Assembly (NCBI GenBank): GCA_021397835.1
Contig: JAJFZO010000094.1
Location: 4,750,001-4,814,000, forward strand
DNA from: Moringa oleifera
Lineage: Eukaryota > Streptophyta > Magnoliopsida > Brassicales > Moringaceae
Direction of reading: 5' to 3'
Length of the DNA: 64,000 nucleotides
The stretch's first letter is position 1, and every line of letters begins with the position of its first letter. The notes beneath the pieces are model-generated. The model worked only from the letters and a program-made list of their open reading frames with translations, ran no database searches and had not been told where the DNA came from. Shown here piece by piece: positions 28,040 through 39,730 of the stretch. The translations under genes were made by a program, and so were the position numbers.

Positions 28040-29022
28040 ACCCTTTGTACCATCTGATTAGCTACGGTGGAATTCGTGGGCTTAGCGGAAGGACCAGCTT
28101 GTTTCAGTGATGCGAAAGGAGTTACTGACACCGCAGGTTGAGAAGGAATTGCTTGCTGCGATGATTAATGGCGACCTACCGGTACCACTGGTACTACTTC
28201 CTCCGACGATTCTGCTGGCATCACTGATTCGAGGGAACCTGGCTTCTGATCTGGCAGAGTTGATTCAAGAAATGCAGGAATCCCTGATTCAAAACAACCC
28301 TGTGGCAGCGATTATTCAACAGATGCAGGCACTGTTACTTCAGACGGACCTGCTTCCTCCGCTTGTTTAGCAGATTTTGCGAAGCTCAGCAGCTGGAAAA
28401 CAATCGAAAGGATCAACATCAGATTGTTTTATGTCTCTTTAATCATCCAATGCGAGCGAGAAAATGTGTCAGCTTGTAAAAAGAGAGAAACCCGAAAATA
28501 GTTGTAAAGCTTATAATGGAGAATTCTATGCCCACTTATCAGCTCCTGGAATCTCTTCCCTGTTTAAATCACATTCATGCATAAGTTAACTGTAAAGCCA
28601 TATTTGAAAGCACCAACGCTGCTTGTATAATAATTAATGTCTAACAATAATCATGAAAATGAACCTAAATTTGGTAAAAGCATGTGATAAAAATCAAAGA
28701 TTGGTAGACCGTAAAGCCATAAAACTCAAAACCCTAATTTCTTCCAACTTTGTCTACCATTTATTGCTGTACTCTAGCTGTTGAAGCTTCCTCTCAGACA
28801 AATGAAAGTCAATTTTATCTGGGTATGGATCATGGCTGCCACAAATAATACAGCATTGGACAATCCGAATCGTCTGGCAAAAAGAAAAGCTAGCAAGGGA
28901 AACAACATGAATTTTGAAGTTCGCTATTATACTTACAGATTTTGCCCAACCTTGGCTGTCGTGTTGCGTGCCCACCCATGAAAGCTTTCATAATGTGGTT
29001 GGAAGGACTTGTCCAATAAACC
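28040..29022 (-). pseudogene. Unidentified spliced gene remnant (minus strand)
   Basis: Exon-like blocks with splice signals stand out from the surrounding AT-rich DNA. Block 1 (29022-28937) has acceptor TTGCAG, an open frame reading GLLDKSFQPHYESFHGWARN, and donor GTAAGT. Block 2 (28835-28754), after acceptor GTGGCAG, continues in phase as HDPYPDKIDFHLSERK and stops at TAG. Block 3 (28392 to about 28040), after acceptor TTTTCCAG, is a Ser/Pro/Glu-rich frame with two internal stops (TAA in both cases). A 27-nt micro-exon may precede block 1 near 29105-29080. I do not recognise the family. The stops in block 3 suggest decay; alternatively blocks 1-2 are the end of a small functional gene. Confidence is low. 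Confidence 0.35.
28185..28340 (-). repeat. Degenerate coding minisatellite (51/60-bp units)
   Basis: Within block 3 of the remnant, units beginning CCTGCATCTGTTGAAT, CCTGCATTTCTTGAAT and CCAGCAGAATCG follow at 51 and 60 bp, both multiples of three. In protein terms these are units starting PASVE, PAFLES and PAESSEE. Such in-frame length changes fit former coding sequence. Confidence 0.45.
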
Positions 29023-29059
29023 CTGCAATTATATGGTAGAAGTCAACTTCATGATCAGA

Positions 29060-30830
29060 TTCTATAAGATGAATATATACTTACAGAGCAAACGGATCGA
29101 TATAAATCTTTCTATGATGAGAATTACATTCTCATGAAGATATGAGGAAAATGGAAAATGAAATCATGGCCTTCATTGATATTGGCTATCATCAAACATG
29201 ATGGATATATATATATACCATTGCACGTTAATTGATTATCGTTGATCATGACAAAAGATTATTTTAAGCATTGAGCTAGGATCATGATAAGTGGTGCCCC
29301 ACTTTTAACTGAAGTCTCATTTTTAAGTGAATCTGATTTTTATGTGAATTTTATTTATAAATAAGGCTTTATTTTTAAACAGACCTAATTTTTAAATAGA
29401 CTTTATTTTTAAGTGGTCTGTGAGGTATTATATATCTTTAAATGACTAATGAAGCATTATTTTTAAGTGGCCTCATTTTACTTTATTTTTATTGATTTTT
29501 TTAAATTAACAAAAATTATTTAATTTCTTTTTAAATGAAATTTACTTTCAAATTAAGTTCTTTAATGTAATAAGATTAAAAAAAGTAACCCATAAAAATG
29601 ACAAATGATTAATTTTATTTTGATTTTTTTGATTTTTTATTTTTTAAAATCAATTGCATAAAATGTGACAACATTAATGTTCATCTTTATATATATATAT
29701 ATATAGAGGATTTCAATTCAATTTTTGTATTTTTTCAATTTTTTGAAAAATATAAAAAAATAAATTTACATTCCCTATGATTTTAGGTAAAAAAAATTAC
29801 GTGATATTACTACTTTAGATTTATTTGATGAATTAAAAATTTTAAAAAAAATTATAAACAAAAATAAAACCACTTTAAATATCAAATTTCATAAAAATAA
29901 ATTATTTTATAAATACAAGAATTACTTATAAAACATTAATAATAATACTTATATATTATTGTAGAAATAGATTTTTGAAATTAAAATTAATAAAAATTTA
30001 TATTTAATTATATCGTAAAATTAAATGAATAAATTATTTTATTATCTAAAATTATTATTAAAACTTAAATATTAAAATATAATTATTGATTTTTTATTAT
30101 AAAAAATAAAAAATTATTTTAAAAAAATATTATATTTTTATAAGAAAAATAAGTGTAAAGGTTTCATAAAATCTTGATGTTTACTCTATATTATCAATCA
30201 AACTTTCATATTCAATAAATAACAAGTCAAATCTTGATCTATCAGCTTGGTATAAATTGAATCTTGTTAAAAAATTTAAAAATTGAGGGTATTCAAATCG
30301 AAGACCTTATATAATGAATTTTAACTTGAAATTTTTTACAGATATAAATAAATATTCAAACTACTGTCACAAAAAAATTTTCATATTTTTTTGGATACTG
30401 AAAAAATATATATATTTAAAATTTTATGATGTGAAAATTTTTTAAAAATAGTATAATTACTAAAAAAATTATAAAACTTTTTGTAACATTAATTTGAATA
30501 TTTTTTTACATTTATGAAAATTTTTAAATCAAAATTTGTTATATAAGATCTTCAATTTGAATGCTTTTAATTTTTTAATAAAAATTAATTTAGATCAAAT
30601 TAATAGATAAATGTTCAATTTGTTATTTTTTAAATATAAAGATTTGATTGATAATATGGTAAAGATCAACGTTTTATGAGACCTCTATCCAAAAACTATA
30701 AAACCTTATTCTTGTAGTTTTGCGTAAGATCTCAATCAATTTTGAGCTGGCCTATGCTAGTTTAAACAAACATTGCTCCATAAATACAATTAAACTGGTG
30801 CATGCCCACACAATATGTATATAAATTTTA
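29060..30830. other. AT-rich intergenic DNA
   Basis: No gene seen. Around 29300-29480 there are short repeated phrases of the form TATTTTTAAGTGG/TTTTTAAATAGAC, a weak local tandem pattern. A (TA)n lies at about 29688-29706. The rest is A/T-run DNA. Confidence 0.5.
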
Positions 30831-30839
30831 AAATATGAA

Positions 30840-31732
30840 ACAAAACCCGAAATAGATACATATCAACAAGATATAATATAAAAAAATTATTTTTAATTAA
30901 AATTAATACAAATTAGTAAGAATAATATCAAAGAAATCAAATTTCAAGCATACTCAAAATTCTAAAAATAAAATTACATAAAAAAATCAAATTGATTCAT
31001 GTATATATTTTGATGTTCAAGAGCAATATCAATTTAAATTTTATTTCTGCAATAAAAAACCACTAAAAATGATATAGATCAATAAAAACATTAAAAAAAT
31101 TTAATTTTAGCTCAAGTGATAAAAATTAATAAAAATATTTTAAAAATCAAAGGATGCTCAAAATTTTAACTACAAAATTGCTTAAATAGAGACAATCAAA
31201 CATAATACAAGCAAATGTTTTAATATTCAAGAACAATATCAAATTGGGATTCACTTATCAACGAATAATCATAAAAGAATATAAATCAATAAGAATAATA
31301 AATAAAATTTAAGCTTAGTTGAAATTGATGATAGCAAAATAAAATTTAAGGATATTCAAAAGTCTAATTATAAAAGTGCATAAACAAAAATGATCAAAAT
31401 GATATCTTTTAATTTTTGAAAACAATACCAACTTAAAATTCATCTGTAATAAAATACCTAAAAAATAATATAAATAAATAAGTATAATAAATGAAATTTA
31501 ACTCTAATTGAAATTAATACAAATAAAATAAAATAATATTAAAAAAATTAAATTTGAAGATACTAAATGTAAAATGACATTTAAAAAAAAATAAAAAATG
31601 ATACATGTCGGTTTATCATTTTCAAGAGTAATCCCGACTTAAAGTTTTGTTTTTGTTATAAAGACTATTAAAAAGATATAAGTCAATAAAAAAGATACAT
31701 AAAATTTAACTTGAATTGAAAGTGATATAGAT
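30840..31732. repeat. Degenerate ~200-bp tandem array
   Basis: Aligned landmarks such as TTCAAGAGCAATATCA, ATTCAAGAACAATATCA, TTTTTGAAAACAATACC and ATTTTCAAGAGTAATCC occur at about 31015, 31224, 31413 and 31617, giving spacings of about 209, 189 and 204 bp. Other parts of the unit (a block like ATACTCAAAATTCTAA...AAATTACAT, and AATTGAAATTAATACAAAT) recur in register. The units are strongly diverged. The array breaks off at 31732 where an LTR-like sequence begins. Confidence 0.7.
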
Positions 31733-32089
31733 TGTTGACGCCTAATTTCTTTCTGATCAATTTAGATAAAATGCTCAATAATTGAGATTAAGAATTAAAA
31801 AATAATAATAATTAGACAAAAAATAAAAAAAAAGTTTCAAGATATTACAGTATTATTGCAATGAAAGAATCGTAATTGCTGTAGTATTCTGCAGTTGTAG
31901 TATCTTGTAGAAAGGCAATAGTATAGCTAACTGCATTAAATAAAGGCTTGACCAAGGTCTATAAATATCCACTTTGGCCAAGAATTTAAGGGAAGAGGAA
32001 AAAGAGGATTGTCGAGAGAATGTTAAAATTTTTTGTAGAGAGTTTTGAGAATATTTGAATATGAATGTGGAAGTGAGAATAGTGATTTT

Positions 32090-32091
<2 letters not shown>

Positions 32092-32131
<40 letters not shown>
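32092..32131. repeat. (AT)n microsatellite
   Basis: About 20 uninterrupted AT units inside the LTR-like insertion. A shorter (AT)n follows at 32293-32317. Confidence 0.97.
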
Positions 32132-32134
<3 letters not shown>

Positions 32135-32779
32135 TGAGAGATTTTTTTTTTGATAATGAGAAATTTTGAGGAGAACTTTTTAAATCAAATATCATTTCCT
32201 CTTGCAGAATAATGTATTTTTTTTTATTTTATCATCATTTATTTTTTATCTTTTTATTTTTGTTTCTTGTGATTATTTTATTTATTTATTTGTTATATAT
32301 ATATATATATATATATTTGTTATTACTTTTGCATGCATGCACTTTTTTTCCTCATTTGTATTTTTATTTACCTTAAATATTAATATTTTTATATTCTCTT
32401 ATTATGAGTACATATAATTTTTCATACTTTTATGTTGAATATATGAAAAACCATGTAAAAAAATAAGATGTGTATAAAAATAATGAGAAAAAAAAAAAGT
32501 AATGTAGTAAGAAATAGATGGCATTTGGAATATGTCAAAAAAATAAAAAAATGTGGTTAAGGGGAAAGTAGTAATTGTTTGTGTTAAAAAAAAAAGAAAA
32601 GAAAAAAACATAAAAAAAGAGAAATATTGGTGTGAAATAAAGAGTAGTTTCTTTAAAGAATAAATTAAAAAAAAAAAGAGAAGGAAGATAAATGACTTTA
32701 GAATTTGAAAGCTGTTTTAAAATAATAAATTTATATGATTCATAATGCAAAATTATTAGGTAAATTAAATTTTTTTAAT

Positions 32780-33850
32780 TTTTTTATTTCACTTAATTTT
32801 AACTATGTTTTGAAAGAAGATAAAATCACTTTAATGTTATTTTAATTTTTTAAAAAATTTAAAAATAAAAATATTTTAAATTCTTAAAAATATAAAAATA
32901 ATTCAAAAGAGATTTTTTCATTTTTAATAAAAAATATTTTAAAAATATAAGATATATGTTTTAAGTTTTGAGAAATATGAAAAAATTTTAACAGTAAAAT
33001 TTTTATATTTTTAATATAAAAATTATTTTAAAAAATAATAAAAATATATATTTTAAGTTTTTGACAATTATGAAAAATGTGAAAAAATAGATTTTCATAT
33101 TTTTTAATGTAAAAATTATTTTTTAAAATAAAATTAAATAATATATATGTTTCGAGTTTTTGAAGAACATAAAAAAAATTCAAGAGAAAAGTTTTTATAC
33201 TCTTTAATATAAAAATTATTTAATATTTTTTAAAAATATGAAAAATATCAAAAAAGAGATTTTTTATATTTTATAATATAAAAATTATTCTAAAATGTAA
33301 ATGTTTTAAGTTTTGAGAAGTATGAAAAATCTCAAAAAAGTGGTTTTCATATTCTATAATGTAAAATTAAATTTTTTAAAAATAAAAATTTATTAAAATT
33401 TTTAAAAAATATAAACAAATTTTAATATAGAGATTTTTGTATATTTTAATATAAAATTTAATTTTTCAAAAATATGTGTATATTTAATATTTTTTAAGGA
33501 ATGTAAAAAGATCTCAAAAGAAAATTTTTATATTTTTAAATATAAAAATTATATGTATTATTTTTTGAAAAATTTATGTTTGAAAATTAAAAAAATCTCA
33601 TGAAATTTTTTATATTATATTTAATTAACAAATAAAATATAAAAATATTTTAAGAGAGATTTATATTTTGCAATATAAAATTATTATATTTTTTAAAAAT
33701 ATAATAAAATATATATCTCAAATTGTTAAGAGTTAGAAAAATCTTAAGAAAAAAGTTTTTATTCATTTAAATGTAAAAATTATGATAGTTTGTTTGGAAT
33801 AATAAAAAACTATCAAGAGAAAAATCTTTGTATTTTTTAAAATATTTTAT
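32780..33850. repeat. AT-rich tandem array of ~75-110-bp units
   Basis: About ten diverged units, each with a core like TTTTAAGTTTTTGA, then a GAAAAAT..AAAGAGATTTTTATATTTT block, then TAATATAAAAATTATT. Core copies are near 32959, 33051, 33150, 33225, 33301, 33390, 33485, 33590 and 33720. The period is irregular because of indels. Transposon or satellite origin cannot be told from the sequence. Confidence 0.6.
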
Positions 33851-34585
33851 TTATATGATCCTTAATTTACTTTTATTTTTAATTGATAAAATTATGAAAT
33901 TTAAGTTTAAGGCTTAGATTTAAATAACAAATATTAATTATTTATTCGTATTAAAATGATGAGACATCAAAATTATTTATATGTTTTACATAACGTAGCT
34001 ATGCATGTGTATTAAAATGTTATTAAATTTGCATAAATCACAAAAAAAAAATTATTTTGAGAATTAGAAATTGAACAAGAGTGAAATATTCATATTCTCC
34101 ATTATAAAAAATATTTTAAGATTAGAAGTTAAGCGAGAACATCATCTTTATATTTTTTTTTTCATAAAATGATTTTAAGCATTAAGGGTCAAACAAGAGT
34201 TAAACCTTTATATTCTTCAAAATGTTAAAATTTCACTTATTTTCATGCTATACATATTCTTTTTGAGATATTTTTTTGAGAATCAATTTTAAAAATCAAA
34301 TAAATTTTAAAATTAAAGAATAACCGTGATTAATTAGAATTGATTGTTAAATATTATTAAAGTGCTAATCATTTCTCACATATAATTTTTGAACTCATAT
34401 TTTTAATTTTAAAAAATTAATATTGTCTTATATATATTTTTAAAAATAAATAAATTTTGATATCTAATTATATTATAAAAAAGATTGATCACAATTTTTT
34501 TATTTTTAATTTTTTTAAAAATTATCTAAATATATTTTTTAAAATAAGTTCAAGAAATTGAGCACCAATCGAAAATAAGTTGACA

Positions 34586-34700
34586 CAAATCAATAAAAAT
34601 AACATTAAAAAATAAAATTTAAAAATACTCAAAATTTATAATTATAAAATTACATTAAAAAAACCTAAAGTGCACGACATTTGAGAGAGAATTTTTTTTA
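34586..34700. repeat. Displaced part of the ~200-bp array
   Basis: The sequence from ACACAAATCAATAAAAATAAC through ATACTCAAAATTTATAA to AAATTACAT matches the middle of the unit at about 30900-30985 in order and spacing. It is most simply the right flank of an array unit split by the insertion at 31733. Confidence 0.55.
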
Positions 34701-34940
34701 TGTCATCAATATTTTGAAACTTAAATAATATTAATTTTATTATTGTTAAAATTGTGGTGATTTTAAACGAAAAAAATAAGATAAAAATTTAATTTCAAAA
34801 TTTTTAAGTAAATATTATTATTAAAGTAAAATTTTAAATTAAATTATTTATATATAAATAAAACTTAAAATCCACGTTAACATGTAAACACTTCAAAAAT
34901 TCTTTAAATGATTATGTATACATATACCACCAAAAACAAG

Positions 34941-35006
34941 AATGTCCTCTGCTGATTTTCATCAAGGTGATCGAATGTCCTCTTCCGATTTTCAGCAAGG
35001 TAATCA
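34941..35006 (+). repeat. 33-bp direct duplication with open 11-codon unit
   Basis: Two adjacent 33-bp copies (34941-34973, 34974-35006) read MSSADFHQGDR and MSSSDFQQGNH in the same frame. The frame runs on about 14 codons to a TGA near 35050. The island 34930-35330 is richer in GC than its surroundings, but no gene family was recognised; it may be a fragment of a gene or transposon. Confidence 0.6.
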
Positions 35007-35339
35007 TCTTGGTGCTCTTGCACCATCTAGAACACCGTCATGGCCACTGTGAGACGAGCCCGAAAACCAACCTAACGCGGCCAGGTGCGTGTCCTGGTCC
35101 ATGGATGTGCCTCTGGTCAGCGTTTTTTCGTTCGCTTTCTTGTGTTTCAAAATGCAACAGAGACTATGAGAGAAAGACGTGTAAATTTTCCCTTTCTTTT
35201 TGCTTTCTCGTACTCCTCGTGCTAATCCAATAACTTAGAAGCCAAATCTCGTTTGGTTTTCAGAAGGGGTTCAAGCCAGTTGTCAAAGATGATATTTTGA
35301 GGTACGTCAATCTACAGTAAAGGGCATGCGCCGGTCTGG

Positions 35340-35880
35340 TTCATCTTAGTTTAGTTTAGAATTTAACTCAAATTAAACGGAATCATTTTTTTTGTAAGTT
35401 CTGTTATAAATTAAATTGAAAGTAACCTAAAGTGTTGATTTAAATGTTAGAGTTAACTTGATTGGGTTAATTGAATTAGATTCGGGATCTATAAAATTTC
35501 ATTCATTTATTAAAAAAGGTTTTTTTTTTTTTTTTTAAGACGCGTCTTTCTTACTTTAAATACCCAAAAGGTAATATAAAAGGAAAATAAAGAAAAGAAA
35601 AGAAAGGGAGAAAGCCTAAGGAAGACCGCATATAAATTTGGTAAACCTACACGTTTTACTTTTCTGGTCCTTGACCCGTCCAACTCTGATGGCCAATAAT
35701 GGAGTGGTTTCTGTAGCCAAGGTCATATTTGGCGAGGCAATGATCAGAATTTCTGAATTTCTTCCAGAAAATAGAAGCTACTAAAGGCTGACCAGAACTC
35801 ATTCAACCATGCTACTCTCACCGGTTCAAATCAAACATCACATGCCAAATCTCCAGAAAAAAAGTGTCAGAGTTGTATGC
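35340..35880. other. Intergenic sequence upstream of the IST1-like gene
   Basis: AT-rich, with a poly-T run at about 35520-35536 and an A/G-rich stretch at 35560-35620. No coding signal was recognised. The right end merges with the promoter of the IST1-like gene. Confidence 0.5.
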
Positions 35881-35886
35881 AAATGA

Positions 35887-35964
35887 CACGTGCTTCACTC
35901 AAACTTGTCTGTCATGACATATTGTGACAGACAATCTAAGTGCTTATGTTCAGGACTATATAAA
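35887..35964 (+). promoter_or_regulatory. Promoter of the IST1-like gene: G-box, dyad and TATA box
   Basis: CACGTG (35887-35892) is followed by a perfect 10-bp inverted repeat, TTGTCTGTCA (35905-35914) and TGACAGACAA (35925-35934), separated by 10 bp. TATATAAA lies at 35957-35964, 49 bp before the ATG at 36013, so the leader must be short (about 20-25 nt). The factor that binds the dyad is unknown; TGACAG is also the core bound by TALE homeodomain proteins. Confidence 0.65.
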
Positions 35965-36012
35965 GCCTGCTGGAGGTATTGGTCAAGCAGAGACTAGCTA
36001 GCAGCAATAAAC

Positions 36013-37881
36013 ATGGGTAGGACACTGGATGCTCTGCTCAGAAGAAACTTCAGGACCTCCAAGTTCAAGGCTCTTGTTAACCTTGCCATATCAAGGATTG
36101 CCATCCTCAAGAACCAGCATCAAGTCAGGAGCTCCCTTGCGAGGTCTGATGTTGCTGAGCTCCTTAAGCTTGGTCACCAAGAACGAGCTCTCCTTCGTGT
36201 AATTTTTCCATTAACCCTCTAGTCTATCTCTCTGTCAAGCTATCATGTTTTCAGGTGCTAAGTTTGAGTGTAACTATCTACAGGTTGAGCAGGTGATCAA
36301 GGAGCAGAACATGTTGGATGCGTTTTTCATGATAGAAACCTACTGCCATCTCCTGATAGAAAGAGTTGTTCTCATTCAAAAGAACAAGTTAGTTCCTTAA
36401 TCAACTATCCAATGAAGTATAGATGTTAACCAATGTCGTATAATGAATGCGTATATGGATATTGCATGTGTTCTTCAGTGTGTTTGTAAGTATCGGATGT
36501 TCTTAAATGTGTTTACCTGTTTCCTTGCAGAGAATGCCCGGATGAGCTGAAGGAGGCAATATCGAGCTTGATCTTCGCATCTTCACGGTGTGGAGAATTC
36601 CCAGAGCTTCTACATATTCGTGGGATTTTCACGTCAAGGTTTGGGAAAGACTTTGCTGCTCGTGCTGTTGAATTACGTAACAATTGTGGAGTGAATCACA
36701 AGGTAAAGAGTTGAATTTGTTGGGTAATCAACTAGTCTTTGTAAAAGTTTTCTCATACTTATACTCTTTGCGGTTTCTAAAGATGATCCAGAAGCTCTCA
36801 GCACGAAAGCCAAGCTTGGAAAGCAGATTGAAAGTGCTAAAGGAAATTGCTTCTGCCAATGGAATCATGCTGCAATTTGAGGAAGATGCTCCTGTGGTTA
36901 CTGAGGTAGTTGAACTCATATTTCATGTAATGAATCCAAAATGTTGATAATTATTTTCGAAACAACTAAAGTTGAAGATGATTACAGGAGGAACTGGATA
37001 TCAACCAGAAGCAGAAGCAGTCCGAGTCTGTGAGAACGGGCGGCTTGGAGGATCCTGAGCTCAGGGATGATACACATGAATTTCCTGGAGAATTGAACTT
37101 AGATGAGAGGTTATCTGAATCAATTAAAGCACGAAAGAAGTACGGAGACGTGGTTACTGCTGCTCAAGAGGCTTTTAAGTCAGCTGCTTATGCAGCAGCA
37201 GCTGCAAGAGCTGCTGTTGAACTCTCAAGGTCAGAATCACAAGATAACAATCCAGACAATGGAAGTGGTACTGATGGTCAACAAGGAACTATGTATGATC
37301 TCGATGGTTCATCAACTGTGAAATCCCCAAGTGAAGCAGGCGAAGCTTCAGAGAGGTTTAAGCACTCTAAAAAATTGGAGGATGAGGAGATCCACCCAGT
37401 TGACAACTTCAGCTCAGAATCAGAACGTGAAAACTTGGCTGACAGCAATCTCACTCTTCCAAAAGCAGTGGACGACAGCAAACATAAAGGGATACAAAAG
37501 GCACCATCTGCTTCTGGTTCGGATTCAAATCTGTCATGTCAGAACGACCAATTGAATGGTGAAATAGACATGAACAGAGCTCATGAGTTGGCCTCCGACC
37601 TTGAGCCTTCTTTGCCCACAAATGAAAATCAACATGCTAGACAGCATGCTACAGCTGATGGAGAAAATATTTCAGAACTGGAAGGAAATAAGCTTGCCTA
37701 TCTATCACTGAAGTCGATTCCATTCAAATCTCAGACCGATTCTATGATAAAGCCTGAGGAAGAAAAATCTAGGTTGACAAGCACATACAGCTTGAATTTT
37801 GTAGAGCATCCTCGTTCAGAGCATTCAACTATAAACAAGAACTGGGTATCAATGAGGACTATAAGAGCGCCTAAGGTTTGA
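36013..37881 (+). CDS. IST1-like (ISTL) ESCRT-III-associated protein
   Basis: Five exons: 36013-36198, 36284-36387, 36531-36702, 36783-36905 and 36988-37881. They join in frame to 492 aa. IST1 proteins bind ESCRT-III and the Vps4/SKD1 ATPase with LIP5 and tune multivesicular-body sorting. The N-terminal ~175 residues are the IST1 domain (LVNLAISRIAILKNQHQ, ARSDVAELLKLGHQERALLR, VEQVIKEQNMLDAFFMIETY, FGKDFAARAVELRNNCGVN). The C-terminal half is acidic and Ser-rich. It carries the plant ISTL stretch KKYGDVVTAAQEAFKSAAYA followed by an alanine run and VELSRS (residues 245-276). Plant ISTL families have many members and I cannot assign which one. The 3' end converges on PSRP-3. Confidence 0.93.
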
Positions 37882-38646
37882 AGAGAGTTCGAGATTTTTT
37901 TATTTATTTAATTTTTAGCTTTATATATTGCTAAGCGACAGTTTTACCCTTTCTGAGATTTAATCACCTAGACCAGATAAATCATTTTTTATTTGTAAAA
38001 AGTTCACACACTATGTCTTATGAGATTGAGATTTTCTTTTTCAGGCGCATCAGAGTTCCTTTGATGAGATTAAATTGTTGCAATCCAGCATATATATGCT
38101 TCCAAAATATCCTGTTGATTCATAATCATGACCAAAGAGTCTTTCTTATAATTAGAAATTTAAAGACTAGAACACAATTGAGTCCTACAGAGTCACTGCA
38201 CATAAAAAAAATAGAAATAAAAAACCTCTAAATCCGACTTCAGAGTACTTAATCTAAGTGTTATCTTACTTATTTATTTTTTCTGCTGTTGAAGAAATGT
38301 TAAAGAAGAGAAAGAACATAATAGTGAGAAGCAATCAATGATGAACCAGCACAATGAGATAACTAACTCAAGCTAGTTGATACAAGCCAGTATTTCTGAT
38401 CACCAAAAGGGATAGAAATTTCTGACTTGATATTAATTACAGTATCAAGAAGCAGTGTCTCATAACCACAAACATATCCAATTCACATTGTCAAATGAGT
38501 AGTAAAACCTATATTCCATTTAAGATATTTTTTAAAAAATAAAATAATAATAAGCAATACTATTACATAAAAGCTTATAACAAAACAGCTCTAACCTTTT
38601 AAGACAGATTGCCACAAAAACAAAATCAAAGCTTTCATATAAAGGG
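37882..38646. other. Convergent 3' regions of the IST1-like gene and PSRP-3
   Basis: This 765-bp spacer lies between two convergent genes and should hold both 3' UTRs. No other coding or RNA feature was recognised. Confidence 0.6.
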
Positions 38647-39321
38647 TTAAGACAGATTGCCACCGCTTGCCTGCCACAGATTGATGATATCAGTAGCTTG
38701 ATTGAGAAGGTGAACCCTCTGCATCTGAGATATCCACCGCTTGCTCTCAAGCAAAACCTTGAGCTCTTCCCAAGCATCTTTCCTAGGCCAAAAGTAGTAC
38801 GGACTCAAAGGTATTGTGCCATAGCCTGGTATCATTTGGTCCAATGCTATACCAATGTCCTTTTGCATCCAAATGAACTTCAATACAAGTCTAGGTTTCT
38901 CCAGTGGCTTCACTATCACTCCAAGCTTCTAAAATATGAAAAAAAAAAAAAATCAAGCAAAATAAATGCTTCATCAACTGATGCTTAGCTTGGAAGCTGA
39001 GGACATGCAGGAAAGTAAGTGGAACTATAAAATCAAGTCAAGGCCCAGAATAAAAGCATGTTTTCAATATAATTTTTTTCTCTTCCTCCTTTTTAGCTTT
39101 GTTAGTTTCCACATTTCAATGGTAACCAGAGCATAAGAAGATGTAGAAGCTTCAGCTCAATAAACAAACAAAGAGACTGATATTATTCTAACCAAGAAGA
39201 AAACCATCATCTTTTTTTCAAATCCCCTGTTTGTTGATAAGAAAATGAACAAACATTAGAAGGAAAACCATATCAAATTTAGGTCAACTCCACTTAACTA
39301 GGAAGCCTGTAGGTGAGACAA

Positions 39322-39374
<53 letters not shown>

Positions 39375-39730
39375 AAATTAGAGAACCACCAATCATGCAC
39401 CACAATCACACATAAATAACGTAAGTATATGATTTCAACCTTTCTACGAGATTTAGTCTCCGCCGACGAATCGGGGGTGGCCCGTTCATCGGCGACAGTG
39501 GGATCAATGGAACGTGAAGAAGATGAGACTTTCAGTTCGAATTTGCTCCTTGTTATCGCTGTTGTTGGAATATGACAGACGTTGAGAACGGACGGCGAGT
39601 GCAATAGCCAAGGAGAGTTTTTGGGTCCTGTTAAGACTGAGGTTTTGATAAAAGGTTTAAGAATGAGGCCCTGTGAAGGTAAAGATAATGTCGGTTTTAA
39701 GGATACATTTATATTTGGTGGTATAGCCAT
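38647..39730 (-). CDS. PSRP3: Plastid-specific 30S ribosomal protein PSRP-3 (Ycf65-like)
   Basis: Two exons: 39730-39440 and 38928-38647, 190 aa in frame. PSRP-3/Ycf65 is a component of the small subunit of the plastid ribosome. The first ~90 residues are a Ser/Thr/Lys-rich chloroplast transit peptide without acidic residues at its start. The second exon is the whole conserved domain: [54 protein letters not shown], and the end [20 protein letters not shown]. The first intron carries a long (AC)n microsatellite. The donor (AAG|GTTGAA) was chosen because it restores the frame to [12 protein letters not shown]. No TATA box was evident. Confidence 0.93.
39324..39368. repeat. (AC)n microsatellite in PSRP-3 intron
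   Basis: About 22 uninterrupted CA units, reading (GT)n on the transcribed strand, about 70 nt downstream of the 5' splice site. Probably length-polymorphic. Confidence 0.97.

Larger units (their letters stand above)
31733..34585 (+). mobile_element. LTR-like insertion interrupting the 200-bp array
   Basis: The left edge begins TGTTGACGCCTAATTT, a 5'-TG start of a form I associate with plant Ty3-type LTRs. A promoter-like TCTATAAATATCC lies near 31960 and transcribed-like AG-rich sequence follows. The tandem array stops exactly before it, and array-like sequence resumes at about 34586, so the block behaves as an insertion. No gag or pol coding, primer-binding site or second LTR was found, so it could be a solo or truncated LTR with later repeat expansion. 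The right border is approximate. Confidence 0.5.

Noticed and set aside
31986..32750. Several overlapping open frames rich in Phe, Ile and Tyr
   Set aside because: They arise from (AT)n and T-rich tracts in the LTR-like insertion and are not genes.
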